Below are positions 47,346-57,035 of a DNA stretch of 64,000 nucleotides, in pieces. How positions within the stretch are numbered: position 1 is the first letter of the stretch; each line of letters begins with the position of its first letter. The stretch is from Shimia sp051201625 (GTDB taxonomy: Bacteria; Pseudomonadota; Alphaproteobacteria; Rhodobacterales; Rhodobacteraceae), in assembly GCF_051201625.1 (NCBI RefSeq), contig NZ_CP179203.1, forward strand, positions 3,038,001 to 3,102,000, read 5' to 3'. Position numbers and translations under genes: made by a program. The notes under the pieces are model-generated. The model ran no database searches. It saw nothing but the letters and a program-made list of their open reading frames with translations, and was not told the DNA's origin.

Positions 47346-50216
47346 TTGTCTTTAATCCTGATTGCACTTCTACCATTTCTAGGCGCATTTTTTCCGCCTC
47401 TGCTCATCCGAGCCGGCCGCAATGCGGCCGCTTGGTCAGCGGGGCTGACCACGTTATTGGCTCTGGTCGGGCTGTTAACTCATGCGCCCAAAGTTTTTTC
47501 AGGCGAGGTTATTCAAACTCGTATTGAATGGGTGCCAGGATTGGGTCTTAACGCGAACTTCTTCCTTGATGGTCTGGGTTTTCTGTTTGCCGGGCTCATA
47601 CTTGGGATCGGATTGCTCATTATTATCTATGCTCGGTTTTACCTGTCCCGACAGGATCCAATGGGCCAATTCTACGCCTATTTGCTGATGTTCCAGGGTG
47701 CGATGGTGGGCATTGTTCTGTCAGATAATATACTGCTTTTGTTGGTTTTCTGGGAGTTGACATCGCTGTCGTCCTTCTTGCTGATCGGGTTTTGGAAACA
47801 TCTTCCAGAAGGCCGCCAGGGCGCGCGTATGGCACTGACCGTTACAGGCATGGGTGGACTCGCCATGATCGCCGGGTTGCTCATTCTAGGGCAGATTGCC
47901 GGCAGCTACGATCTCAGTGTCATTCTGACCCAGAAAGAAACTATTCAGGGCTCGCCTCTGTATCTTGCCGCCCTGATCCTGATACTCACAGGTGCTTTTA
48001 CCAAATCAGCGCAGTTTCCATTCCACTTCTGGCTACCGCACGCCATGGCCGCGCCGACCCCAGTCTCAGCCTATTTGCACTCAGCCACAATGGTCAAAGC
48101 AGGGCTTTTTCTTATGGCGCGTCTCTGGCCGGTTCTGGCTGGCACAGAAGCATGGTTCTACATCGTCACGACGACAGGGCTCGTCACGATGGTCCTCGGC
48201 GCCGCAATCGCCTTGTTTAAGGATGATCTCAAAGCACTTTTGGCATTCTCGACCGTCAGCCATCTTGGCTTGATCACGATGCTATTGGGATTTGGGACCA
48301 AAATTGCCGCAGTTGTCGCTGTGTTTCACATAATCAACCACGCCACATTCAAAGCCGCCTTGTTTATGACAGCCGGAATTGTTGACCACGAAACTGGGAC
48401 CCGCGATATCAAACGGCTGGGCGGGCTGCGAAAGCTCATGCCAGTGACCTTTGCCATGGCAACTCTGGCCAGCCTGTCCATGGCCGGCATTCCACCATTA
48501 AATGGGTTCTTGTCAAAGGAAATGATGCTCGAGGAGGCCGCTCATACAGTCTGGTGGAGCTCACACTATGCACTCCCGGTAATAGTGCTGATCGGGGCCT
48601 TGTTTTCTGCGGCATACTCGCTTCGCCTGATTGCCCACACCTTCCTTGGCCAGATGCGCGAAGACTATCCCTTGCATCCGCATGATCCAGGCCCCGGCCT
48701 TTGGCTCCCGCCGGCAGCTCTTGTCAGCCTGATCATTCTGATTGGACTGTTTTCAAATGCGATCGCCGGGCCGATTGTCGTCGCCGCATCACAGGCCGTG
48801 ATTGGCGACGCAAAGCTGCCTTATTACTCGCTCAAAATCTGGCATGGTTTTACGCCTGCCCTTTACATGTCTGCCCTCGCGATATTGGCTGGTCTAATAC
48901 TCTTGTGGCAGCACAAGGCTTTGGAAAGGACCTGGAACGCAGCTCCGCGGCCAGAAGCAAAATCGATTTTCGACGCGATTGTCGTATACGTTTGGCGCAT
49001 GTCAGATCGAATAACGGAGGCATTGCACGACGGGGCACTGACCCGTTATGCAGCTATTTTCACTTTCTTTACTCTGGTCATGGGCATGTATGCCTATGTC
49101 ACCGGCACCTCGGCAGGAACAGTTTTAACCCTATCCGCTATCGATCCCTTGGCTGTCGTCGGATGGGTCTGTCTGGTTGTGTCTGCAATCTGCGTCGTTG
49201 CATTCCACCGCAATCGGCTTCTGGCATTGGTCACGATTGGTGTCACTGGTCTCATGGTGTCTCTAACATTTAACTATTTCTCGGCACCCGATCTAGCCCT
49301 CACTCAGGTGTCTGTCGAAGTTGTGACGATTATCCTACTGTTGTTGGCTTTGAACTTCATGCCCAAAACGACTCCAGTGACACACACCGCCAAAAGACAT
49401 GTCAGAGATCTGACCATTGCCGGAATCGCAGGGCTGTGCGTAGGAGGCCTTGCCTTTGTCATTCTAAGCAGCACTTTTTCGCAGCCCTCAATCTCTGAGT
49501 TTCACCTGGCCACTTCTTACACGGGCGGTGGCGGCACCAATGTCGTGAACGTCATTCTTGTCGACTTCCGGGGTTTTGACACATTTGGCGAGATCATCGT
49601 TCTAGGAATTGCTGCTGTGGTCATCTTTGCCTTAACGGAGGCGATTTTGGCTTCAAATGTGCGCGCCAAACTGCTTAATCGCAAGTCGGACCGTCCAATC
49701 GCTGGCGACGCGCACCCGTTGATGATGGTGGTCGTGACCCGTGTCATGATGCCCATTGCGCTGATGGTTGGTGCCTACATCTTTTTCCGCGGGCATAACC
49801 TACCTGGCGGCGGGTTTATCGCCGGGCTCATTGTCGCGATTGCTTTTGTAATGCAGTATATGGCGTCCGGCTTTGCTTGGACGGCTGCCCGCCAAACCTT
49901 CCCGTACCATGGTGTTATCGGCAGCGGCGTTCTGATCGCTGCCGCCACAGGTATTGGAGCCTGGTTTAATGATTTGCCGTTCTTAACCAGCGCCTTTGGC
50001 TATGTTGAATTACCGGGTCTGGAAAAATTTGAACTGGCCACGGCTTCATTGTTTGATCTGGGTGTTTTCCTCGCCGTCTCCGGCGCCGTTCTTTTGGCTC
50101 TGGAGAGCCTCGCCCGATATGCCTGGCAGCCGGGTATTGAACCTGAACACCCAATGGATATTAACCCCGAACGAGACGACCCACCCTTAAACGATACAGA
50201 ACGGGCGGAGGTCTGA
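47346..50216 (+). CDS. mrpA: Monovalent cation/H+ antiporter subunit A, fused with subunit B
   Basis: A 956-residue membrane protein. The N-terminal 770 residues are MrpA, related to NuoL-type proton channels (HFWLPHAMAAPTPVSAYLHSATM and FSTVSHLGLITMLL regions). The C-terminal 150 are an MrpB domain (DFRGFDTFGEIIVLGIAAV then PGGGFIAGLI). The fused A-B arrangement is known in alphaproteobacteria. The complex expels Na+ (or K+) in exchange for H+, suited to seawater and alkaline stress. It starts with TTG at 47346, seven bases after a strong AAAGGAGG; no ATG near this position fits the family. It heads the mrpA-G operon. Confidence 0.95.
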   Translation: MSLILIALLPFLGAFFPPLLIRAGRNAAAWSAGLTTLLALVGLLTHAPKVFSGEVIQTRIEWVPGLGLNANFFLDGLGFLFAGLILGIGLLIIIYARFYLSRQDPMGQFYAYLLMFQGAMVGIVLSDNILLLLVFWELTSLSSFLLIGFWKHLPEGRQGARMALTVTGMGGLAMIAGLLILGQIAGSYDLSVILTQKETIQGSPLYLAALILILTGAFTKSAQFPFHFWLPHAMAAPTPVSAYLHSATMVKAGLFLMARLWPVLAGTEAWFYIVTTTGLVTMVLGAAIALFKDDLKALLAFSTVSHLGLITMLLGFGTKIAAVVAVFHIINHATFKAALFMTAGIVDHETGTRDIKRLGGLRKLMPVTFAMATLASLSMAGIPPLNGFLSKEMMLEEAAHTVWWSSHYALPVIVLIGALFSAAYSLRLIAHTFLGQMREDYPLHPHDPGPGLWLPPAALVSLIILIGLFSNAIAGPIVVAASQAVIGDAKLPYYSLKIWHGFTPALYMSALAILAGLILLWQHKALERTWNAAPRPEAKSIFDAIVVYVWRMSDRITEALHDGALTRYAAIFTFFTLVMGMYAYVTGTSAGTVLTLSAIDPLAVVGWVCLVVSAICVVAFHRNRLLALVTIGVTGLMVSLTFNYFSAPDLALTQVSVEVVTIILLLLALNFMPKTTPVTHTAKRHVRDLTIAGIAGLCVGGLAFVILSSTFSQPSISEFHLATSYTGGGGTNVVNVILVDFRGFDTFGEIIVLGIAAVVIFALTEAILASNVRAKLLNRKSDRPIAGDAHPLMMVVVTRVMMPIALMVGAYIFFRGHNLPGGGFIAGLIVAIAFVMQYMASGFAWTAARQTFPYHGVIGSGVLIAAATGIGAWFNDLPFLTSAFGYVELPGLEKFELATASLFDLGVFLAVSGAVLLALESLARYAWQPGIEPEHPMDINPERDDPPLNDTERAEV

Positions 50217-50217
50217 T

Positions 50218-50568
50218 ATGGAAATTCTCGTTGCCAGTTCGATCGCCGTTCTGACCGCATGCGGTATTTACCTCGTGCTGCGTTCGCACACGTTTCCAGT
50301 GATCCTAGGGATCTCATTACTGTCTTATGCCGTGAACATCTTTCTGTTTGCCTCAGGGCGCTTGGTGCAGCACCTGCCCCCTATCCTGAACAAATATGGG
50401 GAAGGCAGCTATACGGATCCGCTGCCTCAGGCACTAGTTCTGACGGCGATCGTGATTTCATTTGGTATGACGGCGCTTGTCGTGATGATTGCCCTAGGCG
50501 CGTTCCTGTCATCCGATGAGGACAGAATCGACATGAACGACAGCCCGGAAACCGGAGATTCATCGTGA
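50218..50568 (+). CDS. mrpC: Monovalent cation/H+ antiporter subunit C
   Basis: A 116-residue NuoK-like membrane protein with three membrane segments. Typical segments are LRSHTFPVILGISLLSYAVN, DPLPQALVLTAIVISFGMTAL and the conserved glutamate-poor C-terminal tail. It is an essential part of the Mrp complex. It starts two bases after the mrpA stop, and its stop overlaps the mrpD start (GTGA), so the genes are translationally coupled. Confidence 0.95.
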   Translation: MEILVASSIAVLTACGIYLVLRSHTFPVILGISLLSYAVNIFLFASGRLVQHLPPILNKYGEGSYTDPLPQALVLTAIVISFGMTALVVMIALGAFLSSDEDRIDMNDSPETGDSS

Positions 50569-52109
50569 GCCACCTGATTATTCTTCCCGTGGTTCTGCCG
50601 GCCCTAGTTGCGCCGTTCATCCTAATGGCCATTCGCCATCACCTTGATCTTCAGCGTATTTTTTCCGTTGCTGGCACACTCGCGCTGGTGGGCGTGGCCT
50701 TTATTCTAGCAGGACAGGCGGCCGACGGTGACATTCAGGTCTACGAACTGGGGGATTGGCGCGCGCCCTTCGGTATTGTTCTGGTGCTCGACAGATTGTC
50801 TGCGCTGATGGTCCTGCTGACATCGCTTCTCGCTTTAGCGATTGTGCTTTATGCCATCGGAACCGGGTGGGACAAGCGCGGCCACCACTTTCACGCTCTG
50901 TTTCAGTTCCAGCTGATGGGCGTGGCTGGCGCATTTTTGACCGGAGACGCCTTCAATCTTTTCGTATTCTTCGAAGTGCTCCTGATCGCCTCATATGGAT
51001 TAATGATCCATGGTGGCGGCGCGGAAAGACTGCGCGCAGGGGTGCAATATGTCGTCTTCAATCTTCTCGGATCAACACTGTTCCTGTTTGCCTTGGGAAC
51101 TATTTATGCAGTCACAGGCACATTGAACATGGCAGACCTGGCCGAGCGCGTCTCAAGCCTTTCCACCGAAGATACCGCCCTGATCCGGGTCGGCGCGATC
51201 CTGTTGCTTCTGGTTTTTTCGATCAAGGCTGCGGTCTTGCCGCTGCATTTCTGGCTGCCCGGCAGCTATGCCAATGCCCCGGCCCCAGTCGCTGCATTTT
51301 TTGCCATCATGACCAAAGTAGGCGCCTATGCTATTTTGCGCATGTACACTTTGGTCTTTGGCCCCGACGAACCGGTGAGCAAGGGTCTTGTCGGTGATTG
51401 GCTGTTGCCCGCGTCGCTACTAACACTGGCGATTGGCATGATTGGTGTTTTTGGCGCCCGTGACATTGCCAAGCTGGTCGCTTTTGCAGCGATCGGATCG
51501 ATGGGTACATTGATGATCGCGATCTCCATTTTCACGCCAGTTTCGGCTGGCGCCGCCGTCTACTATATTATGCATTCAACACTGGCGACTGCGATGATGT
51601 TCCTCATAGCCGATTTGGTGATCGAGCGGCGTGGTTGCGCGCTTCAACCCTCATTGAGAATGCCTCAAAGCGGGCTGATATCTGCGGTGTTCTTTGCTGG
51701 AGCAGTCGCCATGGCGGGGATGCCTCCACTGTCCGGTTTTTTGGGAAAAATCGCGGTGCTGCAGGCCTCATATGGGGTGCCGGAGCAAGCTTTGATCTGG
51801 GCGGTAATCTTAGTAACGTCACTCGTCGCGATTATGGGATTTGCCCGAGCTGGTGGGATCATCTTTTGGAAAACACTTGATCCGCAAGAGCCAGATGATG
51901 TCTCCGATACAGACTTACACACCGATCTGACCGAGGCCAAATCGCCAATCGTAGCATTGCCGTTTGTCGCGTGTTTCGGGTTGCTGGCAGGTTTGGTGGC
52001 ACTAACCATTTTTGCGGGTCCTGCCTTGCAATATTCTGAAGCCACAGCGGCACAATTGTTTGATCCATCCAGTTATATTGATGCGGTTTTGGGGGGAGCT
52101 GAGAAATGA
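50565..52109 (+). CDS. mrpD: Monovalent cation/H+ antiporter subunit D
   Basis: A 514-residue NuoN/NuoM-like proton-channel subunit with about 14 membrane segments. Visible are the LFVFFEVLLIASYGLM segment with the conserved glutamate, KAAVLPLHFWLPGSYANAPAPVAA and GMPPLSGFLGKIAVLQ. It starts with GTG in the overlap with mrpC and ends overlapping mrpE by four bases (ATGA). Together with subunit A it is thought to provide the ion-translocating paths of the complex. Confidence 0.95.
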   Translation: MSHLIILPVVLPALVAPFILMAIRHHLDLQRIFSVAGTLALVGVAFILAGQAADGDIQVYELGDWRAPFGIVLVLDRLSALMVLLTSLLALAIVLYAIGTGWDKRGHHFHALFQFQLMGVAGAFLTGDAFNLFVFFEVLLIASYGLMIHGGGAERLRAGVQYVVFNLLGSTLFLFALGTIYAVTGTLNMADLAERVSSLSTEDTALIRVGAILLLLVFSIKAAVLPLHFWLPGSYANAPAPVAAFFAIMTKVGAYAILRMYTLVFGPDEPVSKGLVGDWLLPASLLTLAIGMIGVFGARDIAKLVAFAAIGSMGTLMIAISIFTPVSAGAAVYYIMHSTLATAMMFLIADLVIERRGCALQPSLRMPQSGLISAVFFAGAVAMAGMPPLSGFLGKIAVLQASYGVPEQALIWAVILVTSLVAIMGFARAGGIIFWKTLDPQEPDDVSDTDLHTDLTEAKSPIVALPFVACFGLLAGLVALTIFAGPALQYSEATAAQLFDPSSYIDAVLGGAEK

Positions 52110-52603
52110 CACTGCTAAGCCGGATCTTCCCGCACCCGCTGCTCAGCTTGTTGCTGACAATCGTTTGGCTGCTTCTGGTCAACAAGTTTTCCATAAATTC
52201 GCTGCTTTTTGGCGGACTACTAGGGGTTATCATCCCGTTTATCACCAGCCCCTACTGGCCAAATATGCCACGCATTCGCCACCCTCTGAAAATTGCCGAA
52301 TACATCTTTGTCGTCCTTTATGACATTGTTGTTGCGAATGTGGTGGTGGCCAAGCTAGTGCTATTCCACAAAAACGAGAACCTTCAGTCGGCCTGGATTT
52401 CTGTGCCTCTGGAATTGAAAACTCCGGAGGCGATCACGGTTCTGGCCGGAACAATCACTTTGACCCCGGGCACCGTTTCAAGCGATGTCTCCAGCGAAGG
52501 CCACGCACTTTTGGTGCACTGCCTGCATGCCCCAGATCCGGGCGCCGTATGCGACGAAATCAAATCCCGGTATGAACGCCGGCTGAAGGAGATTTTCGAA
52601 TGA
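52106..52603 (+). CDS. mrpE: Monovalent cation/H+ antiporter subunit E
   Basis: A 165-residue subunit with two N-terminal membrane segments and a cytoplasmic domain. The segments WISVPLELKTPEAITVLAGTITLTPGTVSSD (in parts) and VHCLHAPDP are characteristic of MrpE/MnhE. It overlaps mrpD and mrpF by four bases on each side. Its precise role in the complex is assembly or stability; it is needed for antiport. Confidence 0.95.
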   Translation: MTLLSRIFPHPLLSLLLTIVWLLLVNKFSINSLLFGGLLGVIIPFITSPYWPNMPRIRHPLKIAEYIFVVLYDIVVANVVVAKLVLFHKNENLQSAWISVPLELKTPEAITVLAGTITLTPGTVSSDVSSEGHALLVHCLHAPDPGAVCDEIKSRYERRLKEIFE

Positions 52604-52869
52604 TCGATATCGCCATCTACTTCACGTTTGGCTGCTTCACAGCGTCTCTGTTCATGAATCTGTGGAAAATTCTGCGGGCCGAGGGCGTTGGGGATCGGGT
52701 TCTGGCATTGGACACCATGGTCATCAACGTCATTGCTCTGATCGTTCTGTACGGTATGAAATTCAGCACCGAAATTGTCTTTGAAAGCGCCCTGATTATC
52801 TCCATGCTCGGGTTTGTATCCACCGTTGCCTATGCCCGCTTTATGCTGCGCGGCAATATTATCGAGTGA
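52600..52869 (+). CDS. mrpF: Monovalent cation/H+ antiporter subunit F
   Basis: An 89-residue protein with three membrane segments; RAEGVGDRVLALDTMVINV is the family signature. It overlaps mrpE by four bases and precedes mrpG by seven. Related MrpF proteins have been linked to bile-salt and Na+ export as part of the complex. Confidence 0.94.
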   Translation: MIDIAIYFTFGCFTASLFMNLWKILRAEGVGDRVLALDTMVINVIALIVLYGMKFSTEIVFESALIISMLGFVSTVAYARFMLRGNIIE

Positions 52870-52876
52870 GGCTTAA

Positions 52877-53254
52877 ATGGAACTGGTAACCGTCTACGAA
52901 ATTCTGATTGTCCTCTTTCTTATCGTCAGCGGTGTCTTTGGTATCGTCGGCTCTTTTGGCCTGATCAAACTGAACAATCCGATGTCCAGGCTTCATGCCC
53001 CGACCAAGGCCACAACCTTAGGCGTTGGCGGCGTTCTCATTGCCTCTGTGCTACATTCTATTTTGATTGAGGGGTATGTGTCGCTGAATGAGTTGTTGAT
53101 CACATTGTTCCTTCTGCTAACAGCACCGATAACAGCTCACTTCATTGCCAAGGCCCACATTCATCGCCACGAAACAGCGGAAGATCTACCTAGTCCAGGG
53201 GGCGATCATGGCTGGGCAACTTTGCAATGCGATCCGAAAGACATGGTTGAATAG
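52877..53254 (+). CDS. mrpG: Monovalent cation/H+ antiporter subunit G
   Basis: A 125-residue membrane protein of the MnhG/PhaG type. Visible are the GSFGLIKLNNPMSRLHAPTKATTLG block (in parts) and TLFLLLTAPITAHFIAKAHIH. It has three membrane segments and a short hydrophilic tail. It is the last gene of the six-gene mrp operon, followed by two stem-loops before the convergent methylmalonyl-CoA mutase gene. Confidence 0.94.
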   Translation: MELVTVYEILIVLFLIVSGVFGIVGSFGLIKLNNPMSRLHAPTKATTLGVGGVLIASVLHSILIEGYVSLNELLITLFLLLTAPITAHFIAKAHIHRHETAEDLPSPGGDHGWATLQCDPKDMVE

Positions 53255-53290
53255 AGGACAGTTCCAGCCAGCACCCGGCATTGTTAACGG

Positions 53291-53309
53291 ACAGACCTGG
53301 CCGGTCTGT
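53291..53309 (+). terminator. Stem-loop after mrpG
   Basis: A 7-base-pair stem (ACAGACC with GGTCTGT) around a five-base loop TGGCC, followed by TAAAA on the plus strand. It lies 36 bases after the mrpG stop. Read on the minus strand it would be followed by a few purines, so it probably serves the mrp operon. Confidence 0.5.
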
Positions 53310-53336
53310 TAAAACTGCGCCCCGCCTCCAGCCTTA

Positions 53337-53373
53337 AAAAGTGCGCCCAAGGAGAGTATCCCGGGGCGCTTTG
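53337..53373 (-). terminator. Terminator after methylmalonyl-CoA mutase gene
   Basis: On the minus strand GCGCCC pairs with GGGCGC (plus-strand 53364-53369 and 53343-53348), extended by AAAG/CTTT-like flanks, and the transcript then runs into a CTTTTT tract. It is five bases beyond the mutase stop codon. The features fit a Rho-independent terminator for the mutase and perhaps, in reverse, a backup for the mrp operon. Confidence 0.65.
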
Positions 53374-53377
53374 GTCT

Positions 53378-55504
53378 TTAAGTGCGGGCCTCACGTATCA
53401 GCTTGAGGATATCCTGAGCCGCCTCAGGAATATTTGTTCCGGGTCCAAAAATCGCTTTCACGCCAGCATTTTTCAGAAAATCATAATCCTGCTGTGGAAT
53501 AACACCGCCACAGATCACAATAATATCCTCGGCGTCTTTTTCCTTCAGCGCCATGATCAGCTGTGGTGCAAGGGTCTTGTGTCCTGCCGCTTGGGAGGAG
53601 ATCCCAACCACATGCACATCATTGTCCACCGCGTCCTGCGCAGCCTCATCCGGGGTCTGGAATAATGGGCCAACATCGACATCAAACCCGATGTCTGCAA
53701 ACGCAGTCGCAATCACCTTGGCGCCGCGGTCATGGCCATCCTGACCCATCTTGACCACCAGCATACGCGGACGCCGTCCCTCTACGTCAGCGAAGTCATC
53801 AACCGATTTCTGGATCGCAGCAAAGCCCTCATCACCTTCATAGGCCGCACCATAAACTCCAGCCAGGGTCCTCACCTCTGCACGGTGCCGCCCAAATTCT
53901 TTTTCCATCGCCATACTGATTTCTCCAACTGAGGCTCGCGCCCGAGCCGCTTCAACCGCCGCGGTAAGCAGGTTGCCACCTTGTTTGGATACGCGGGTCA
54001 ATTCTTCAAGGGCCTTGAGACAAACGCCATCATCGCGACTGTCTCGAATTTCTTTTAACCTCGTCAGTTGGCTCTCGCGGACTGCAACATTGTCCACGTC
54101 CAAGATGTCGATCGGGTCTTCGCTGTCTTTACGATACTTATTTACCCCAACAATTACTTCATTGCCTCGGTCAATCATTGCTTGACGGGTCGCAGCACTC
54201 TCCTCTATCCGCAACTTGGGCAAGCCGCTGGCGACCGCCTTAGTCATACCGCCCATCTCCTCAACTTCTTGCATTAACGTCCAGGCCTTCTCAACTAACT
54301 CGTTGGTCAAAGCTTCTACGTAGTAAGAACCAGCCAGCGGATCGACTACATTGGTCACCCCAGTCTCCTCTTGCAGCACAAGCTGGGTATTGCGTGCAAT
54401 CCGGGCTGAGAAATCGGTAGGCAAAGCAATCGCCTCGTCCAAAGCGTTGGTATGTAGAGATTGTGTGCCACCCAAAACTGCAGACATCGCCTCATAAGCA
54501 GTACGAATGACATTATTATAAGGGTCCTGTTCCTGCAGGCTTACCCCAGAAGTCTGGCAGTGTGTCCGCAACATTTTTGAGCGTTCATTCTTGGCACCAA
54601 ACTCTGTCATCACACGATGCCATAAGAAGCGCGCGGCTCGCAGTTTAGATGCCTCCATAAAAAAGTTCATGCCGATAGCAAAGAAAAAGGATAGGCGACC
54701 TGCGAACTTGTCGACATCCATGCCTGCATTCATGGCAGCGCGCACATACTCACGCCCATCTGCCAAAGTGTAGGCTAATTCCTGAACCAAGTTGGCACCA
54801 GCCTCTTGCATATGATAGCCAGAAATTGAGATAGAATTAAACTTAGGCATCTCATTGCTGGTGTATTCTATGATATTCGAGATAATTCGCATCGATGGTT
54901 CTGGTGGGTAGATGTAGGTATTTCTGACCATAAACTCTTTTAAAATGTCATTCTGAATCGTTCCGGAAAGTTGACTTTTATCGTGACCCTGCTCTTCCCC
55001 TGCTACAATAAAGTTCGCCAAAATTGGGATCACAGCGCCGTTCATTGTCATTGATACGCTGACCTGGTCGAGAGGGATGCCATCGAATAGCACTTTCATG
55101 TCCTCAACCGTATCAATGGCAACGCCAGCCTTGCCAACATCGCCAACTACTCGCGGATGATCACTGTCGTAGCCCCGGTGGGTTGCCAGATCGAATGCCA
55201 CAGAGACCCCTTGCTGCCCTGCCGCAAGATTGCGGCGATAAAATGAGTTGGACTCTTCGGCCGTCGAAAATCCCGCATATTGGCGGATCGTCCACGGTCG
55301 CCCTGCATACATGGTCGCCTTAGGCCCACGCGTAAACGGTCCAAAGCCTGGCATTGAACCCATGTGATCAAGCCCCACTGTGTCAGCTTCGGTATAGACG
55401 GGCTTGACGTCAATACCCTCTAATGTCTTCCAGGTCAGTTCCTGCAGCGGACGTCCACGGAGTTCTTTTTCGGCCAATTCAGCCCATTTCTTGGTATCAC
55501 TCAT
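53378..55504 (-). CDS. Methylmalonyl-CoA mutase
   Basis: A 708-residue adenosylcobalamin enzyme interconverting (R)-methylmalonyl-CoA and succinyl-CoA. The N-terminal TIM barrel has TMYAGRPWTIRQYAGFSTAEE and the substrate tyrosine region. The C-terminal B12 domain shows the base-off DxHxxG motif in GQDGHDRGAKVIA and ICGGVIPQQDY. It is the single-chain homodimeric type (scpA/mcmA). It is the last enzyme of the propionyl-CoA route whose PccA and PccB are encoded nearby; no methylmalonyl-CoA epimerase gene is seen in the window. Confidence 0.96.
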   Translation of the reverse strand: MSDTKKWAELAEKELRGRPLQELTWKTLEGIDVKPVYTEADTVGLDHMGSMPGFGPFTRGPKATMYAGRPWTIRQYAGFSTAEESNSFYRRNLAAGQQGVSVAFDLATHRGYDSDHPRVVGDVGKAGVAIDTVEDMKVLFDGIPLDQVSVSMTMNGAVIPILANFIVAGEEQGHDKSQLSGTIQNDILKEFMVRNTYIYPPEPSMRIISNIIEYTSNEMPKFNSISISGYHMQEAGANLVQELAYTLADGREYVRAAMNAGMDVDKFAGRLSFFFAIGMNFFMEASKLRAARFLWHRVMTEFGAKNERSKMLRTHCQTSGVSLQEQDPYNNVIRTAYEAMSAVLGGTQSLHTNALDEAIALPTDFSARIARNTQLVLQEETGVTNVVDPLAGSYYVEALTNELVEKAWTLMQEVEEMGGMTKAVASGLPKLRIEESAATRQAMIDRGNEVIVGVNKYRKDSEDPIDILDVDNVAVRESQLTRLKEIRDSRDDGVCLKALEELTRVSKQGGNLLTAAVEAARARASVGEISMAMEKEFGRHRAEVRTLAGVYGAAYEGDEGFAAIQKSVDDFADVEGRRPRMLVVKMGQDGHDRGAKVIATAFADIGFDVDVGPLFQTPDEAAQDAVDNDVHVVGISSQAAGHKTLAPQLIMALKEKDAEDIIVICGGVIPQQDYDFLKNAGVKAIFGPGTNIPEAAQDILKLIREART

Positions 55505-55615
55505 GACAACTCCCTCGGCTCATTCTTTAACCACCACGAAGGAAAATTACCGTCCAACGGGGTTTTGACTGTCGTAAATTGGATCGGGCTGCTTATATTG
55601 CGTGCAGGAGAGATT

Positions 55616-56083
55616 ATGACCCACAGCTTAGCCCTTGTAACAATGGCGTTCTTGATTGCTTCCACCGCCCACTCACAGGAGGCGACGTCGGTTATGGAAG
55701 ACCGCATTGAGATTCCCTCAGACCAGCTTTTCCAAAACGGAGAAGACGCTAGCCTGTCTGATTTCCACTGGGTTAAGCGCCCACTGGTCATTTTTGCTGA
55801 CTCTGTTCGTGATCCGCGGTTTACCCGACAAATTGACTTGCTCAACGCGCTACCAGAGGAATTGCGGGAGCGAGACGTCGTCGTTTTGACCGATAGCAAC
55901 CCTGCAGCGGCATCTTCCTTACGAACCAAACTTCGTCCCAGGGGTTTTATGTTGGTGCTAATAGGTAAAGACGGTAATCCATACTTGCGCAAACCATTTC
56001 CTTGGGATGTCCGGGCTATCTCGGCAAGCATCGATAAAATGCCGCTGCGCCAGCAAGAGATACGAGACGGCCACACGCGATAA
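55616..56083 (+). CDS. DUF4174 domain protein with signal peptide
   Basis: A 155-residue exported protein. The first 20 residues form a signal peptide ending in SQ (AHSQ). The remaining part is a DUF4174 domain, a thioredoxin-like fold often lacking the CxxC (here VIFADSVRDPRFTRQIDLL and GKDGNPYLRKPFP). No cysteine pair is present, so thiol redox chemistry is unlikely. The ATG at 55616 follows CAGGAGAG. It is the only plus-strand gene between the mutase and pccA, inserted in the otherwise minus-strand propionate block. A 204-codon frame on the opposite strand (55501-56115) is an artefact of its codon bias. Confidence 0.8.
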   Translation: MTHSLALVTMAFLIASTAHSQEATSVMEDRIEIPSDQLFQNGEDASLSDFHWVKRPLVIFADSVRDPRFTRQIDLLNALPEELRERDVVVLTDSNPAAASSLRTKLRPRGFMLVLIGKDGNPYLRKPFPWDVRAISASIDKMPLRQQEIRDGHTR

Positions 56084-56114
56084 GCATCTATTATATGTTT
56101 TGCAAAGTAAGCCA

Positions 56115-57035
56115 TTAAGGCATCCGTTTCCCTTTGGATGCCTCTAAAACCGCGTACCAGTCTCGTCGGGTCATCTGAATATCATATGCCGCTGCGGAAG
56201 CTAAAATCCGGTCCGGCGTTTGCGTTCCGATCAAAGCAAACCCAGTTGCCGGGTGCGCCAAAACCCAGGCCAATGCAACATGTTCGATACCCGCTCCGTT
56301 ACGCAAAGCGATATCTTTTAGAACTGCCACAACCCGCCCTTCAACACTGCTTGGATCTTCTCGCACACCGTTCACCAAGCGACCCCCACCCAAAGGTGAC
56401 CATGCCATCAGCGCAAGACCTAATTCTTGTGCAATATCCGTGGTGCCATCTTCAAGCGGATCAGTGCAGAGCGGAGAGAATTCCGGCTGCGTTGCAATCA
56501 ATGGAAAATTTAATTTGGACTGCAAAGCTCGAGTTTGTGTAACGGTAAAGTTTGAAACACCCGCTTCGCGGATTTTCCCGGCAGCCCGTAGCTCCATGAG
56601 GGCACGTGCTACTTCGTCAAAGGAAGTTGTAAGGTCAGGACGATGGATCAGGAATATGTCAATTTGATCTGTGTCCAATCGTATCAAGGACGCTTCGCAA
56701 CTCCGGATCACGATGTCAGCGCGGCTATCGTATGGCGCCGGGGGGTGAATCCCCGCTTTGGTTACAAGTACGATTTGGTCGCGCAATTCCGGCGACATAC
56801 TAATCAGACTTCCTAAAATGGATTCTGCCGCACCAAAACCTTCGGCACCAAAGCCATAAATTGCTGCGGTATCGATCAGTTTTGATCCAATCGACAGTGC
56901 TGCATCAATTTTAGCCCGAGCCTCAGGTTCCGTAGAGCCAGCAAAGCGCCAACAGCCATACGCAATGCGTCCTGCTTCAAGCGAGCCAATTCTGGCAGTC
57001 TTGGCGATTGGCAGGATGTCGTTCATGTCATTCAA
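56115..57035 (-). CDS. Aldo/keto reductase
   Basis: A 306-residue NADPH-dependent oxidoreductase of the AKR superfamily. The catalytic tetrad is visible as Asp in IDTAAIYGFGAEG with its Tyr, Lys in LVTKAGIHPP and His in LIHRPDL. C-terminal NADP-binding segments are WSPLGGGRLV and ALIGTQTPDRI. It resembles the YdhF-like subgroup. Its start overlaps the pccA stop by eight bases, so it is co-translated with a carboxylase subunit, although no role in propionyl-CoA use is known. The substrate is not predictable. Confidence 0.92.
   Translation of the reverse strand: MNDMNDILPIAKTARIGSLEAGRIAYGCWRFAGSTEPEARAKIDAALSIGSKLIDTAAIYGFGAEGFGAAESILGSLISMSPELRDQIVLVTKAGIHPPAPYDSRADIVIRSCEASLIRLDTDQIDIFLIHRPDLTTSFDEVARALMELRAAGKIREAGVSNFTVTQTRALQSKLNFPLIATQPEFSPLCTDPLEDGTTDIAQELGLALMAWSPLGGGRLVNGVREDPSSVEGRVVAVLKDIALRNGAGIEHVALAWVLAHPATGFALIGTQTPDRILASAAAYDIQMTRRDWYAVLEASKGKRMP

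Noticed and set aside
55501..56115. 204-codon minus-strand frame between the mutase and aldo/keto reductase
   Set aside because: It is antisense to the DUF4174 gene, which has a signal peptide and a ribosome-binding site; the composition of the antisense product is unnatural.
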